A DNA stretch of 5,531 nucleotides from an uncultured Asticcacaulis sp. (GTDB lineage: Bacteria > Pseudomonadota > Alphaproteobacteria > Caulobacterales > Caulobacteraceae): NCBI GenBank assembly GCA_946480125.1, contig CAMLIY010000209.1:1-5531 (forward strand), in the 5' to 3' direction. The notes under the pieces were generated by a model. The model ran no database searches. It saw only the letters and a program-made list of their open reading frames with translations, and was not told the DNA's origin. Position 1 is the stretch's first letter, and each line of letters begins with the position of its first letter. Both the position numbers and the translations under genes were made by a program. This document shows positions 1 to 5,531 of this stretch, one piece after another.

Positions 1-1213
<1,213 letters not shown>

Positions 1214-1234
1214 GCCCGTGTTTATCCTCAATAA

Positions 1235-1251
1235 GGCCCTGAAGGCGGGCC
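1235..1251 (-). other. Small hairpin in ftsH leader
   Basis: A 5-bp perfect stem (GGCCC 1235-1239 with GGGCC 1247-1251) has a 7-base loop. On the ftsH strand it is followed by TTATTG and then the ribosome-binding site, so it sits immediately 5' of the ftsH translation start. It could be a weak attenuator or a leader structure. The stem is short and the U tract is poor, so a functional terminator is doubtful. Confidence 0.3.
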
Positions 1252-1273
1252 ACCCCTCCGCGGGGTTTTTCTT
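1252..1273 (+). terminator. Possible rho-independent terminator on the plus strand, antisense to the ftsH leader
   Basis: Read on the plus strand, ACCCC (1252-1256), loop TCCGC and GGGGT (1262-1266) form a 5-bp GC-rich stem, followed directly by TTTTTCTT. That is the layout of an intrinsic terminator. No plus-strand gene precedes it, since the upstream plus-strand sequence is the antisense of ftsH. It would therefore stop antisense transcription running out of ftsH towards tilS. On the minus strand the same hairpin is preceded, not followed, by the T/A tract and should not terminate. The short stem makes this tentative. Confidence 0.35.
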
Positions 1274-1286
1274 ACATTACCTGCTC

Positions 1287-1293
1287 ATATAGG
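1287..1293 (-). promoter_or_regulatory. Candidate heat-shock (sigma-32 type) -10 element upstream of ftsH
   Basis: The minus strand reads CCTATAT here, which matches the alphaproteobacterial sigma-32 -10 pattern CYTATNT as I remember it. ftsH is a classical heat-shock gene, so such a promoter is expected between tilS and ftsH. I could not find a good CTTG-type -35 at the expected distance (the region inside the tilS 3' end reads TGTAGC), so the call rests on one 7-base match plus gene context. Confidence 0.25.
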
Positions 1294-1311
1294 ACGTACC
1301 GAGCGGTTTCG

Positions 1312-2667
1312 CTACACGCCATTTATCCGCATAAGAACGCAATCATTTTTTGCACGTTTCGCGGCGCTTTCCGTGGGGATCAATCCGAGGGCGGCCCGCA
1401 GGCGTGTTGCGACCAGACAATGCGCCCCGACGATGCCTTCCGCTCCTTGGCTTGAGGCCGAAACTGTCAATAAACTATTGTTTTTAACGTCTTTTGGGTT
1501 GAAAGGAATAAAAACAGGCTGGGTCGTGCGCAAGGCGGCTGGCAGGCTTTTGAGCCAGGCTTTTTCGACTTCCGGCAAATCACCTCGCAAATGGCCTGAC
1601 GCGGTCACTTCCCCGGCAAAAATCGAGCGCACCACAAAGCGGCCATCCCAGACAGCTTCATCCGGTCCGATAAGCGAAAGCCTATCCGGTCGATTGCGGC
1701 CGATATCACCCGCTTCACGAGTGATACTGACCCGGCCGCCACGCCGCTCTATCCGCGCCCCGGCCAAGGTCTGGGGCTTGCCCGAACGCAGTTTATCCAT
1801 CAGATCGACGACCTTGTCCGGCTTCGGCAATTTGTCACCGCCGCCGGCGCAAACCGCGGCGGCCGACAGCAGTTTCCGGGCCGTCTCCGGTGTCAGGGCG
1901 TCAAAGATATCGGCCTTGAAGGCGATCATGCCGAGCGCACAAAGCACTTCCGGCTTATATAATAAATCCTGCATTTGATCGGGCGTAATTGTGGCTGCGG
2001 CTTCCGGCCTTTTTACCACAACCGCCTGATCCCGCAGGGCTTTCCGCGTCCGCGCCCGCAAGGAGTGCGCGCTGTCATTGGCCGGGTCATCGATCCAGTT
2101 CGCGCCTATGTCACGCAGATAATTTCGCAAAGCGTCCCGTCTGACATCGAGAAATGGCCTGTAGAGGAAAACATCCCGTCCTTCCGGCCACACCGGCGAC
2201 GGCCCCCAGACTTTCGGCGTCCCGACAGTGGAGCCCCCTGCCCGCATGGCCTCGGCCTCGGCAATATCATCTGATGTATGAGCCAGGCAAAGGACCGATA
2301 CCCCCTTGCTGCGCGCCGCGTCCGCCAGCAATCGGTGCCGCGCCATACGCGCCGCCGCCGATACCCCTGTCGCTGGTTTTTCCCCCTGCCAATAGAGTGC
2401 GGTAAAGCCCGCGCCAATCTGTGCGGCATGATCCGCCACCGATTGCGTCCACTGTGCGCTGAGGGGGTTTAGGCCATGATCAACGCAAAAGACCTCAAGG
2501 GGCCGTTTGCCCCATGCCGCCAGAGCATAAAGCAGCGCCACAGAGTCGCCGCCGCCTGAGACGGCCACGCCAACCAGCCCGTCACCGTCAAGACGAATCG
2601 CAAAATCGGCGAATTTACCCTGAATAGCCTGCGGTAAAGACAAGGCAGAGCTTAAACCGCCCCGCAC
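1312..2667 (-). CDS. tilS: TilS, tRNA(Ile)-lysidine synthetase
   Basis: TilS uses ATP and lysine to convert C34 of tRNA-Ile(CAU) to lysidine, which lets it read AUA. The 451-residue length is typical. The N-terminal ATP-pyrophosphatase domain shows the P-loop motif SGGGDS (37-42), VDHGLNP (62-68), ARMARHRL (106-113), AHTSDD (129-134) and DDPAN (193-197) followed by an arginine-rich stretch (204-209). The second catalytic motif reads DDIAEA where the usual family form is DDQxET, so the Gln and Thr are absent while both Asp and the Glu remain. The C-terminal half is poorly conserved, as is common in the family. The start is GTG at 2667, preceded by AAGGA with a 9-base spacer. An in-frame TAA (2674-2676) lies three codons upstream, so no earlier start exists. 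A TTG eight codons later is a weaker alternative. The gene overlaps the cpoB stop by 16 bases, suggesting translational coupling in one transcript. Confidence 0.95.
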   Translation of the reverse strand: MRGGLSSALSLPQAIQGKFADFAIRLDGDGLVGVAVSGGGDSVALLYALAAWGKRPLEVFCVDHGLNPLSAQWTQSVADHAAQIGAGFTALYWQGEKPATGVSAAARMARHRLLADAARSKGVSVLCLAHTSDDIAEAEAMRAGGSTVGTPKVWGPSPVWPEGRDVFLYRPFLDVRRDALRNYLRDIGANWIDDPANDSAHSLRARTRKALRDQAVVVKRPEAAATITPDQMQDLLYKPEVLCALGMIAFKADIFDALTPETARKLLSAAAVCAGGGDKLPKPDKVVDLMDKLRSGKPQTLAGARIERRGGRVSITREAGDIGRNRPDRLSLIGPDEAVWDGRFVVRSIFAGEVTASGHLRGDLPEVEKAWLKSLPAALRTTQPVFIPFNPKDVKNNSLLTVSASSQGAEGIVGAHCLVATRLRAALGLIPTESAAKRAKNDCVLMRINGV

Positions 2668-3644
2668 CTGTTCTTATCCTTCAGCGCCTTGGCCTGATTG
2701 CGCATGTCGTTCGTGGCCAGCTTGGCATAGACCTTGTCGAACTGCGTCAGGGCGGCGCATACGTCCGATGGACGGTTGCTGTCATTGAGGGACTGCGCCA
2801 GCCTGACGGTCGCTTCCGGCGCCCATGAGGTTTTGGGCCAGCCCTTGAGCGCGGTGGCATAGGCCGAGACAGCGCCAGACGGATCGCCCTTGATGGCCCG
2901 GGCCTGGCCAAGCCGGAACCAGGCTTCCGGCGTCTGCGTCGAATTCGGATAGGTGGTGGTGAAGGCTTCAAACGCGCGACCAGCCTCTTCGGTCTGGCCT
3001 GAGGTCATCAGGCTGAACGCCTGATCGAAATCTCCCTGGGCGCTGCCAGTCGAGGCGGGCGGCGGCGGCGGCGGCGCCAGTTGCGCATCGAGATCCTTGA
3101 GGTGGGCGTCGGACAGATCGGCACGCTTGGTCAGGGTATCCATGCGGGCGGTCTGGTTGTTGACCGCCTGTTGCAGCAACTGATTCTGATGTTGCAGTTC
3201 TTCCACCTGACCAATCAGGGTGGTGATCGAGCCGCCCTGCTGATCAAGCTTTCGCGCCTGGCTGTCAACCGTGGCCTGCAAGGCCACGACTTCCGGATCG
3301 GGCTCGATCAGGATCGGCGGCGCGCCTTTTTTGTTCTCGACGCGCGACACGGACCGTTCCAGTTTGCGCACACTCCGATCGAGCTTTTGCAGTTTTTTAG
3401 CGTCCCAGACCGTATTATCGGTCGGCTGCTGACCGGGAATTTCCTCATCATCGTCATCGCCGAAGAGCTGGGCATGGGCAACGGCCGGCGCCATTGCCGC
3501 CACTGAAAGCGTCAGCAAAGGCAGGGACAAGGCCAGGATCGACAGACCGGCAGCCGCCTTACCTCTGAGAGACTGGCCGCGAACAGACTGGCCGCGAACA
3601 GATTGACCGCCTAATCCGCGCCGGGTGATTTTACTGTCGGTCAT
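2652..3644 (-). CDS. cpoB: CpoB/YbgF, Tol-Pal-associated periplasmic TPR protein
   Basis: In E. coli, CpoB (YbgF) is a periplasmic trimer that links the Tol-Pal machine to PBP1B-driven septal peptidoglycan synthesis. This 330-residue protein has that layout: a signal peptide with hydrophobic core at about 30-55 and likely cleavage after AHA (56-58), an acidic patch GDDDDEE (62-68), a Gln/Leu-rich coiled-coil segment (about 80-190), a proline-run linker (191-196), and a C-terminal TPR domain (about 204-325) with helices such as AWFRLGQARAIKGD. Two cysteines (296 and 327) in the TPR region could form a disulfide. The signal-peptide n-region is unusually long and contains a pentapeptide repeat (residues 11-30). 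ATG at 3644 is the only sensible start because no ATG, GTG or TTG occurs between it and the hydrophobic core; GAGGG lies 10 bases upstream. The gene normally sits directly after pal, but here a CsgG/SH3 gene intervenes. Its stop overlaps the tilS start. Confidence 0.95.
   Translation of the reverse strand: MTDSKITRRGLGGQSVRGQSVRGQSLRGKAAAGLSILALSLPLLTLSVAAMAPAVAHAQLFGDDDDEEIPGQQPTDNTVWDAKKLQKLDRSVRKLERSVSRVENKKGAPPILIEPDPEVVALQATVDSQARKLDQQGGSITTLIGQVEELQHQNQLLQQAVNNQTARMDTLTKRADLSDAHLKDLDAQLAPPPPPPASTGSAQGDFDQAFSLMTSGQTEEAGRAFEAFTTTYPNSTQTPEAWFRLGQARAIKGDPSGAVSAYATALKGWPKTSWAPEATVRLAQSLNDSNRPSDVCAALTQFDKVYAKLATNDMRNQAKALKDKNRCGAV
3058..3075 (-). repeat. Six-copy GGC trinucleotide run encoding the CpoB proline linker
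   Basis: Six tandem GGC triplets on the plus strand (GCC on the coding strand) encode most of a six-proline run (residues 191-196) between the coiled coil and the TPR domain. A GC-rich triplet run of this kind can change length by slippage without breaking frame. Consecutive prolines are also known to stall ribosomes unless EF-P acts. Confidence 0.8.
3555..3614 (-). repeat. 15-bp in-frame tandem repeat in the cpoB signal-peptide n-region
   Basis: Two identical 15-base units, GTTCGCGGCCAGTCT on the coding strand, lie at 3585-3599 and 3570-3584. A diverged copy flanks them on each side (3600-3614 and 3555-3569). Translated, the four units read LGGQS, VRGQS, VRGQS, LRGKA. Each adds five residues, and the three downstream of the first each add at least one positive charge, ahead of the hydrophobic core. 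The period is a multiple of three, so copy-number change keeps the frame. Confidence 0.9.
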
Positions 3645-3675
3645 GTGCAGATCGCCCTCATACTCGAACCGGGGA

Positions 3676-3703
3676 ATTATCTTATAACTAACAACATAGT
3701 CGG
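3676..3703 (-). promoter_or_regulatory. Candidate sigma-70 type promoter for cpoB-tilS
   Basis: In the AT-rich gap before cpoB, the minus strand carries GATAAT (3681-3676, five of six to TATAAT), with CCGACT (3703-3698, sharing the GAC core of TTGACA) 16 bases upstream. An overlapping TATAAG (3686-3681) is an alternative -10. The AT-rich patch contrasts with the GC-rich surroundings, and it follows a hairpin that could end the preceding transcript, so a separate cpoB promoter is plausible. The -35 is weak. Confidence 0.4.
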
Positions 3704-3743
3704 GCTGAAATAAGACGCAAACCCTAAATTGCGCTGAAGTGCA

Positions 3744-3776
3744 CTAAGGGCGCCACCTTTCGGTCAGCGCCCTTAG
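3744..3776 (-). terminator. Hairpin after the CsgG/SH3 gene, possible terminator or 3'-end stabiliser
   Basis: A perfect 10-bp stem (CTAAGGGCGC 3744-3753 with GCGCCCTTAG 3767-3776) is topped by a second short stem ACC/GGT, which on the minus strand closes a GAAA (GNRA) tetraloop. It starts 22 bases after the CsgG/SH3 stop codon, where a terminator is expected. No U tract follows on the minus strand (TGCACTTCAG), so it may instead protect the mRNA 3' end or depend on other factors for termination. Confidence 0.5.
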
Positions 3777-3798
3777 GCTTAGTTCTCTCGCGGCAGCT

Positions 3799-4758
3799 TT
3801 ACTGCGAAGCCGCCAGGCTGTCATTTTTCACCCAGCCGACATTATCATTGTCGTCGGCCACTTCCCAGTACATGCCGTTCTTGTTGCCGGTCGGATAAAC
3901 CGTAAGGCCCACTGGCAGGGCGCGAACCACCTTACCCGTCGGGCTGGGCGCCGAGCGCAGGGTCGTCGCGGTCTGGACGGTGAAGCTGCGGCTGGGCGCC
4001 GCGGCCTTGCCGCCGATGTCCACGCCGCCCAGGTTATTGATCATTTCCGAGTAAGAAACGATAAAGGCCTGAGTGACGATCTTGCCGATATCGGTATCTT
4101 CGTAGCCGCCGCCGACCGCGCCGCCGAAACCGATACCGCCGCCCGCGCCCCAGCTCAGATCATTCTTGGCGGCATGGCCTTCAAATGAATTGGATTCCGA
4201 AGTCCGCACATCGGTCAGGGACAGAACCACATCCGCTTCCAGCTTCTTGGTACGGAACCCGCCCACAATAGCGCCGGCCCGGCCACCCACCAGCCCGCCG
4301 AGCAGACCCGCCGCCGCATTACCACCTGTATTGGAATTGGCGCTGCCGACTTCGGCCACCAGAACGAAATCGGCCGCCTTGATCTGACCCTTGCCCACAT
4401 TTGAATTTCTTTGCAGGCCGAGATTGCTGCCAATATCCCGCTCGCGCGCCGCCGCGTCCATGCCGGCGCCGCGATCAACCAGCGAAAAACAACCGGACTT
4501 CTGCACAATGACCTTGAGCAGTTTTTGCGGGGCGGCCAGACTGTTATTGGTCCAGCCGGAAGGGTCGTCGCCATTGACGACGGAGATGGTGCCGAGCTTG
4601 GCCTGACAATGCGGCAGGTTCGCCATCATCTGGTCCTGAGTCTGCTGGGCCTTGCTGGCCTTGGCCTGGGCAAAGACCGGCTGGACGACGGACAGATTTA
4701 CAAAAGCGGTCAGCGCCAGACTGACGGCCGCAGCCTTGTGAATGGTGGTAGTGGTCAT
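3799..4758 (-). CDS. Exported CsgG-family protein with C-terminal bacterial SH3 domain
   Basis: The 319-residue product begins with a Sec signal peptide (MTTTTIHK, hydrophobic core about 9-29, likely cleavage after VFA at 28-30). Residues about 50-245 follow the CsgG/HfaB pattern: SGCFSLVDRGAGMDAAARE (88-106) matches the family's 'SGrFrvveRg' segment, then AADFVLVAEV (128-137), LEADVVLSLTDVRTSE (173-188) and the helix ending SYSEMINNL (235-243). Residues about 258-317 look like an SH3b domain (TTLRSAPSPTGKVVRALPVG and WEVADDNDNVGWV), which in other proteins often binds cell-wall material. Two glycine-rich stretches (144-167 and 204-219) interrupt the CsgG domain. Unlike curli CsgG there is no lipobox cysteine after the signal peptide. 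The start at 4758 is chosen for the signal peptide and a good GGGGAG site six bases upstream; the frame is open back to an ATG at 4950, but that start lies in a hairpin and gives a non-secretory N-terminus. Substrate or partner is unknown. Location between pal and cpoB suggests an envelope role (inference). Confidence 0.85.
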   Translation of the reverse strand: MTTTTIHKAAAVSLALTAFVNLSVVQPVFAQAKASKAQQTQDQMMANLPHCQAKLGTISVVNGDDPSGWTNNSLAAPQKLLKVIVQKSGCFSLVDRGAGMDAAARERDIGSNLGLQRNSNVGKGQIKAADFVLVAEVGSANSNTGGNAAAGLLGGLVGGRAGAIVGGFRTKKLEADVVLSLTDVRTSESNSFEGHAAKNDLSWGAGGGIGFGGAVGGGYEDTDIGKIVTQAFIVSYSEMINNLGGVDIGGKAAAPSRSFTVQTATTLRSAPSPTGKVVRALPVGLTVYPTGNKNGMYWEVADDNDNVGWVKNDSLAASQ

Positions 4759-4763
4759 GAAAA

Positions 4764-4770
4764 GCTCCCC
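4764..4770 (-). promoter_or_regulatory. Shine-Dalgarno of the CsgG/SH3 gene, inside a pairing-competent repeat
   Basis: The minus strand reads GGGGAGC, with a six-base spacer from GGAG to the ATG at 4758. This is the strongest ribosome-binding site in the window and decides the start of the CsgG/SH3 gene. Its GGGAGC is exactly complementary to GCTCCC encoded at 4796-4791 on the same transcript, so the site could be masked by a 6-bp stem. Confidence 0.7.
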
Positions 4771-4827
4771 AAACCCGGAAATTAAGTGCTGGGAGCGGAA
4801 ATGGAAGACAACAAACTTGAGCCTTCC

Positions 4828-4839
4828 GTCACGCGTGAC
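4828..4839. promoter_or_regulatory. 12-bp perfect palindrome, possible operator
   Basis: GTCACGCGTGAC is its own reverse complement and lies 70 bases upstream of the CsgG/SH3 start codon. It could be a binding site for a dimeric regulator or, as RNA, a 4-bp hairpin with a CGCG loop. I do not recognise it as the site of a specific regulator. Confidence 0.3.
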
Positions 4840-4870
4840 CGCTCCCCTGGCCCGCGTCAGTACACTAAAA

Positions 4871-4883
4871 CTCGCACAGCGAG
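4871..4883. other. Small perfect hairpin in the pal-CsgG/SH3 gap
   Basis: CTCGC (4871-4875) and GCGAG (4879-4883) form a 5-bp stem with a three-base loop. It is one of several inverted repeats packed into this gap. Too short to assign a role. Confidence 0.3.
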
Positions 4884-4906
4884 ATATTCTGATGAATGAT
4901 GGGTCA

Positions 4907-4922
4907 CGAGCGAAACCGCTCG
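4907..4922. other. Small perfect hairpin in the pal-CsgG/SH3 gap
   Basis: CGAGCG (4907-4912) and CGCTCG (4917-4922) form a 6-bp stem with a four-base AAAC loop (GTTT on the minus strand). No U tract follows on either strand, so it is not an evident terminator. Confidence 0.35.
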
Positions 4923-4945
4923 AATGACAACGCCAGCCCAAACGC

Positions 4946-4981
4946 ATCATGCCGCCTGACTTTACGGTCAGGCGGCATGAT
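4946..4981 (-). terminator. Strong 15-bp hairpin after pal, likely transcript end or 3' stabiliser
   Basis: A perfect 15-bp inverted repeat (4946-4960 with 4967-4981) has a six-base loop and begins 29 bases downstream of the pal stop codon. It is by far the most stable hairpin in the window and sits where the Tol-Pal transcript could end. On the minus strand the downstream sequence is GCGTTTGGGC, a poor U tract. On the plus strand it is followed by a run of four T including the arm's last base. It may act as an imperfect terminator, or as a processing or stabilising element that lowers expression of the following gene. Confidence 0.6.
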
Positions 4982-5010
4982 TTTCAATTCAAAAAACCTG
5001 CAATGGCGAC

Positions 5011-5531
5011 TTATTGCGCGCCCGAGGTCAGGCTGGTGTGGGCATTCCGGTTCTTGTTCCAGGCGTCTTCACCCGAACCGTTGTCGATCGGGCTTTCCTT
5101 GCCGTACGAGATGGTCGAAATCCGGCTGGCGGCAACGCCCTTGCTGGCGAGGAAGTCAGAAACCGACTGGGCGCGGCGGGCGCCGAGCGCGAAGTTATAT
5201 TCACGCGTGCCGCGTTCGTCGGCATTGCCTTCGATGCGGATATTGACCTGCGGATAACGCACGAGCCAGTCAGCCTGGGCCGCCAGGATACCTTGCGCGT
5301 CAGCACGGATATCGGAGGAATCTGTGTCGAAATAAACGCGGTCACCGACATTGACGACGAAGTCCTGTTGCGAACCCGGAACGATACCCGGCAAAGGCGC
5401 CTGAGCGACGGGCGCTTGCGGCTGCGGTGCGGGCGGCACTTCGGGGGCGGGTTGCGGCGCCGGGGCCGGCTCAATGACGGGCTTCGGCTTGCTGGTACAG
5501 GCCGCCATAGACGCCATAACCAGGGCCATTA
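5011..5531 (-). CDS. pal: Pal, peptidoglycan-associated outer-membrane lipoprotein (5' end outside window)
   Basis: Pal is anchored in the outer membrane by a lipidated cysteine and binds peptidoglycan. With TolB and TolQRA it pulls the envelope layers together during division. The frame enters at the right edge. Counting from the ATG at 5529, the lipidation cysteine is residue 11 (MAAC), a proline/alanine-rich tether spans about 17-49, and the OmpA-like domain spans about 55-167. Key family residues are visible: GNADERGTREYN (101-112) with D104, and LGARRAQSV (115-123) with R119, the pair that contacts the diaminopimelate side chain in known OmpA-like domains, then ISYGKESP (140-147). Ten residues without a positive charge are too short for a lipoprotein signal, so the true start is almost surely beyond the window and the ATG at 5529 is internal. 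TolB is expected upstream but not seen. Confidence 0.96.
   Translation of the reverse strand, partial: MALVMASMAACTSKPKPVIEPAPAPQPAPEVPPAPQPQAPVAQAPLPGIVPGSQQDFVVNVGDRVYFDTDSSDIRADAQGILAAQADWLVRYPQVNIRIEGNADERGTREYNFALGARRAQSVSDFLASKGVAASRISTISYGKESPIDNGSGEDAWNKNRNAHTSLTSGAQ

Larger units (their letters stand above)
4764..4847 (-). promoter_or_regulatory. Structured leader with mutually exclusive pairings before the CsgG/SH3 gene
   Basis: In transcript order, the minus strand carries GGGGAGCGG (4847-4839), then CCGCTCCC (4798-4791), then the Shine-Dalgarno GGGGAGC (4770-4764). The middle element can pair with the first (8 bp perfect) or with the Shine-Dalgarno (6 bp perfect), but not both. 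Within the first pairing lie a self-complementary GTCACGCGTGAC (4839-4828) and a 5-bp GGAAG/CTTCC stem (4827-4823 with 4807-4803), which could make a three-way junction. This resembles a translational on/off switch. It matches no riboswitch class I recognise, and chance complementarity in GC-rich DNA is possible. Confidence 0.35.

Noticed and set aside
1373..1978. Plus-strand frame of 201 codons opposite tilS
   Set aside because: It is antisense to tilS and Arg/Ser/Pro-rich as expected for a shadow frame, with no supporting translation signals.
2106..2429. Second minus-strand frame of 107 codons within tilS
   Set aside because: It lies out of frame inside the intact tilS gene and is Arg/Gly-rich. 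There is no sign of a frameshift, since the tilS frame is continuous with its motifs in order.
3081..3506. Plus-strand frame of 141 codons opposite cpoB
   Set aside because: It is antisense to the coiled-coil region of cpoB, with no start signals and no recognisable domain.
3621..3626. Twin-arginine export signal in CpoB (TRRGLGG)
   Set aside because: The hydrophobic residues expected right after the arginines are missing and the hydrophobic core starts about 20 residues later. CpoB homologues use the Sec route.
4759..4950. N-terminal extension of the CsgG/SH3 gene to an ATG at 4950
   Set aside because: The frame is open for 64 extra codons, but that ATG sits inside the 15-bp hairpin, lacks a Shine-Dalgarno, and would bury the signal peptide. 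The ATG at 4758 has a strong GGGGAG site and a clean signal peptide.
5527..5529. ATG at 5529 as the true pal start
   Set aside because: It leaves only ten uncharged residues before the lipidation cysteine, too short for a lipoprotein signal. The real start is probably beyond the window.

Overview
The window looks like chromosomal core DNA from an alphaproteobacterium. Every gene lies on the minus strand, so the transcriptional order runs from high to low coordinates: pal (cut off at the right edge), a CsgG-family/SH3 secreted protein, cpoB (ybgF), tilS, then ftsH (cut off at the left edge). Adjacent pal, cpoB, tilS and ftsH is an arrangement I know from Caulobacterales and other alphaproteobacteria. 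The Pal C-terminus (NRNAHTSL instead of the enterobacterial NRRAVLVY type) and the moderate-to-high GC fit Caulobacteraceae, perhaps an Asticcacaulis-like genus. That genus guess is inference only.

Region by region. 5011-5531 holds most of Pal, the peptidoglycan-binding lipoprotein of the Tol-Pal envelope-constriction machine. 4759-5010 is a 252-base gap rich in inverted repeats: a 15-bp hairpin just after pal, two small hairpins, and a leader-like region in which one segment could pair either with an upstream segment or with the Shine-Dalgarno of the next gene. 3799-4758 encodes a 319-residue exported protein with a CsgG-like domain and a C-terminal bacterial SH3 domain. It is the least ordinary gene here because it splits pal from cpoB. 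3645-3798 contains a GNRA-capped hairpin and a plausible promoter for cpoB. 2652-3644 is cpoB, with a pentapeptide repeat in its signal-peptide n-region. 1312-2667 is tilS, starting at GTG and overlapping cpoB by 16 bases. 1214-1311 is a short leader with two hairpins in front of ftsH. 1-1213 is the first 404 codons of ftsH, ending just before the zinc-protease motif.

Functionally, Pal and CpoB serve outer-membrane constriction and septal peptidoglycan remodelling, and the CsgG/SH3 protein may work in the same periplasmic or outer-membrane space (inference). TilS (decoding of AUA codons) and FtsH (membrane protein quality control) are housekeeping genes carried downstream. I see no mobile element, CRISPR array, tRNA or rRNA. 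Nothing here amounts to a clearly new system. The points most worth checking are the CsgG/SH3 gene inside the tol-pal cluster and the structured leader in front of it.
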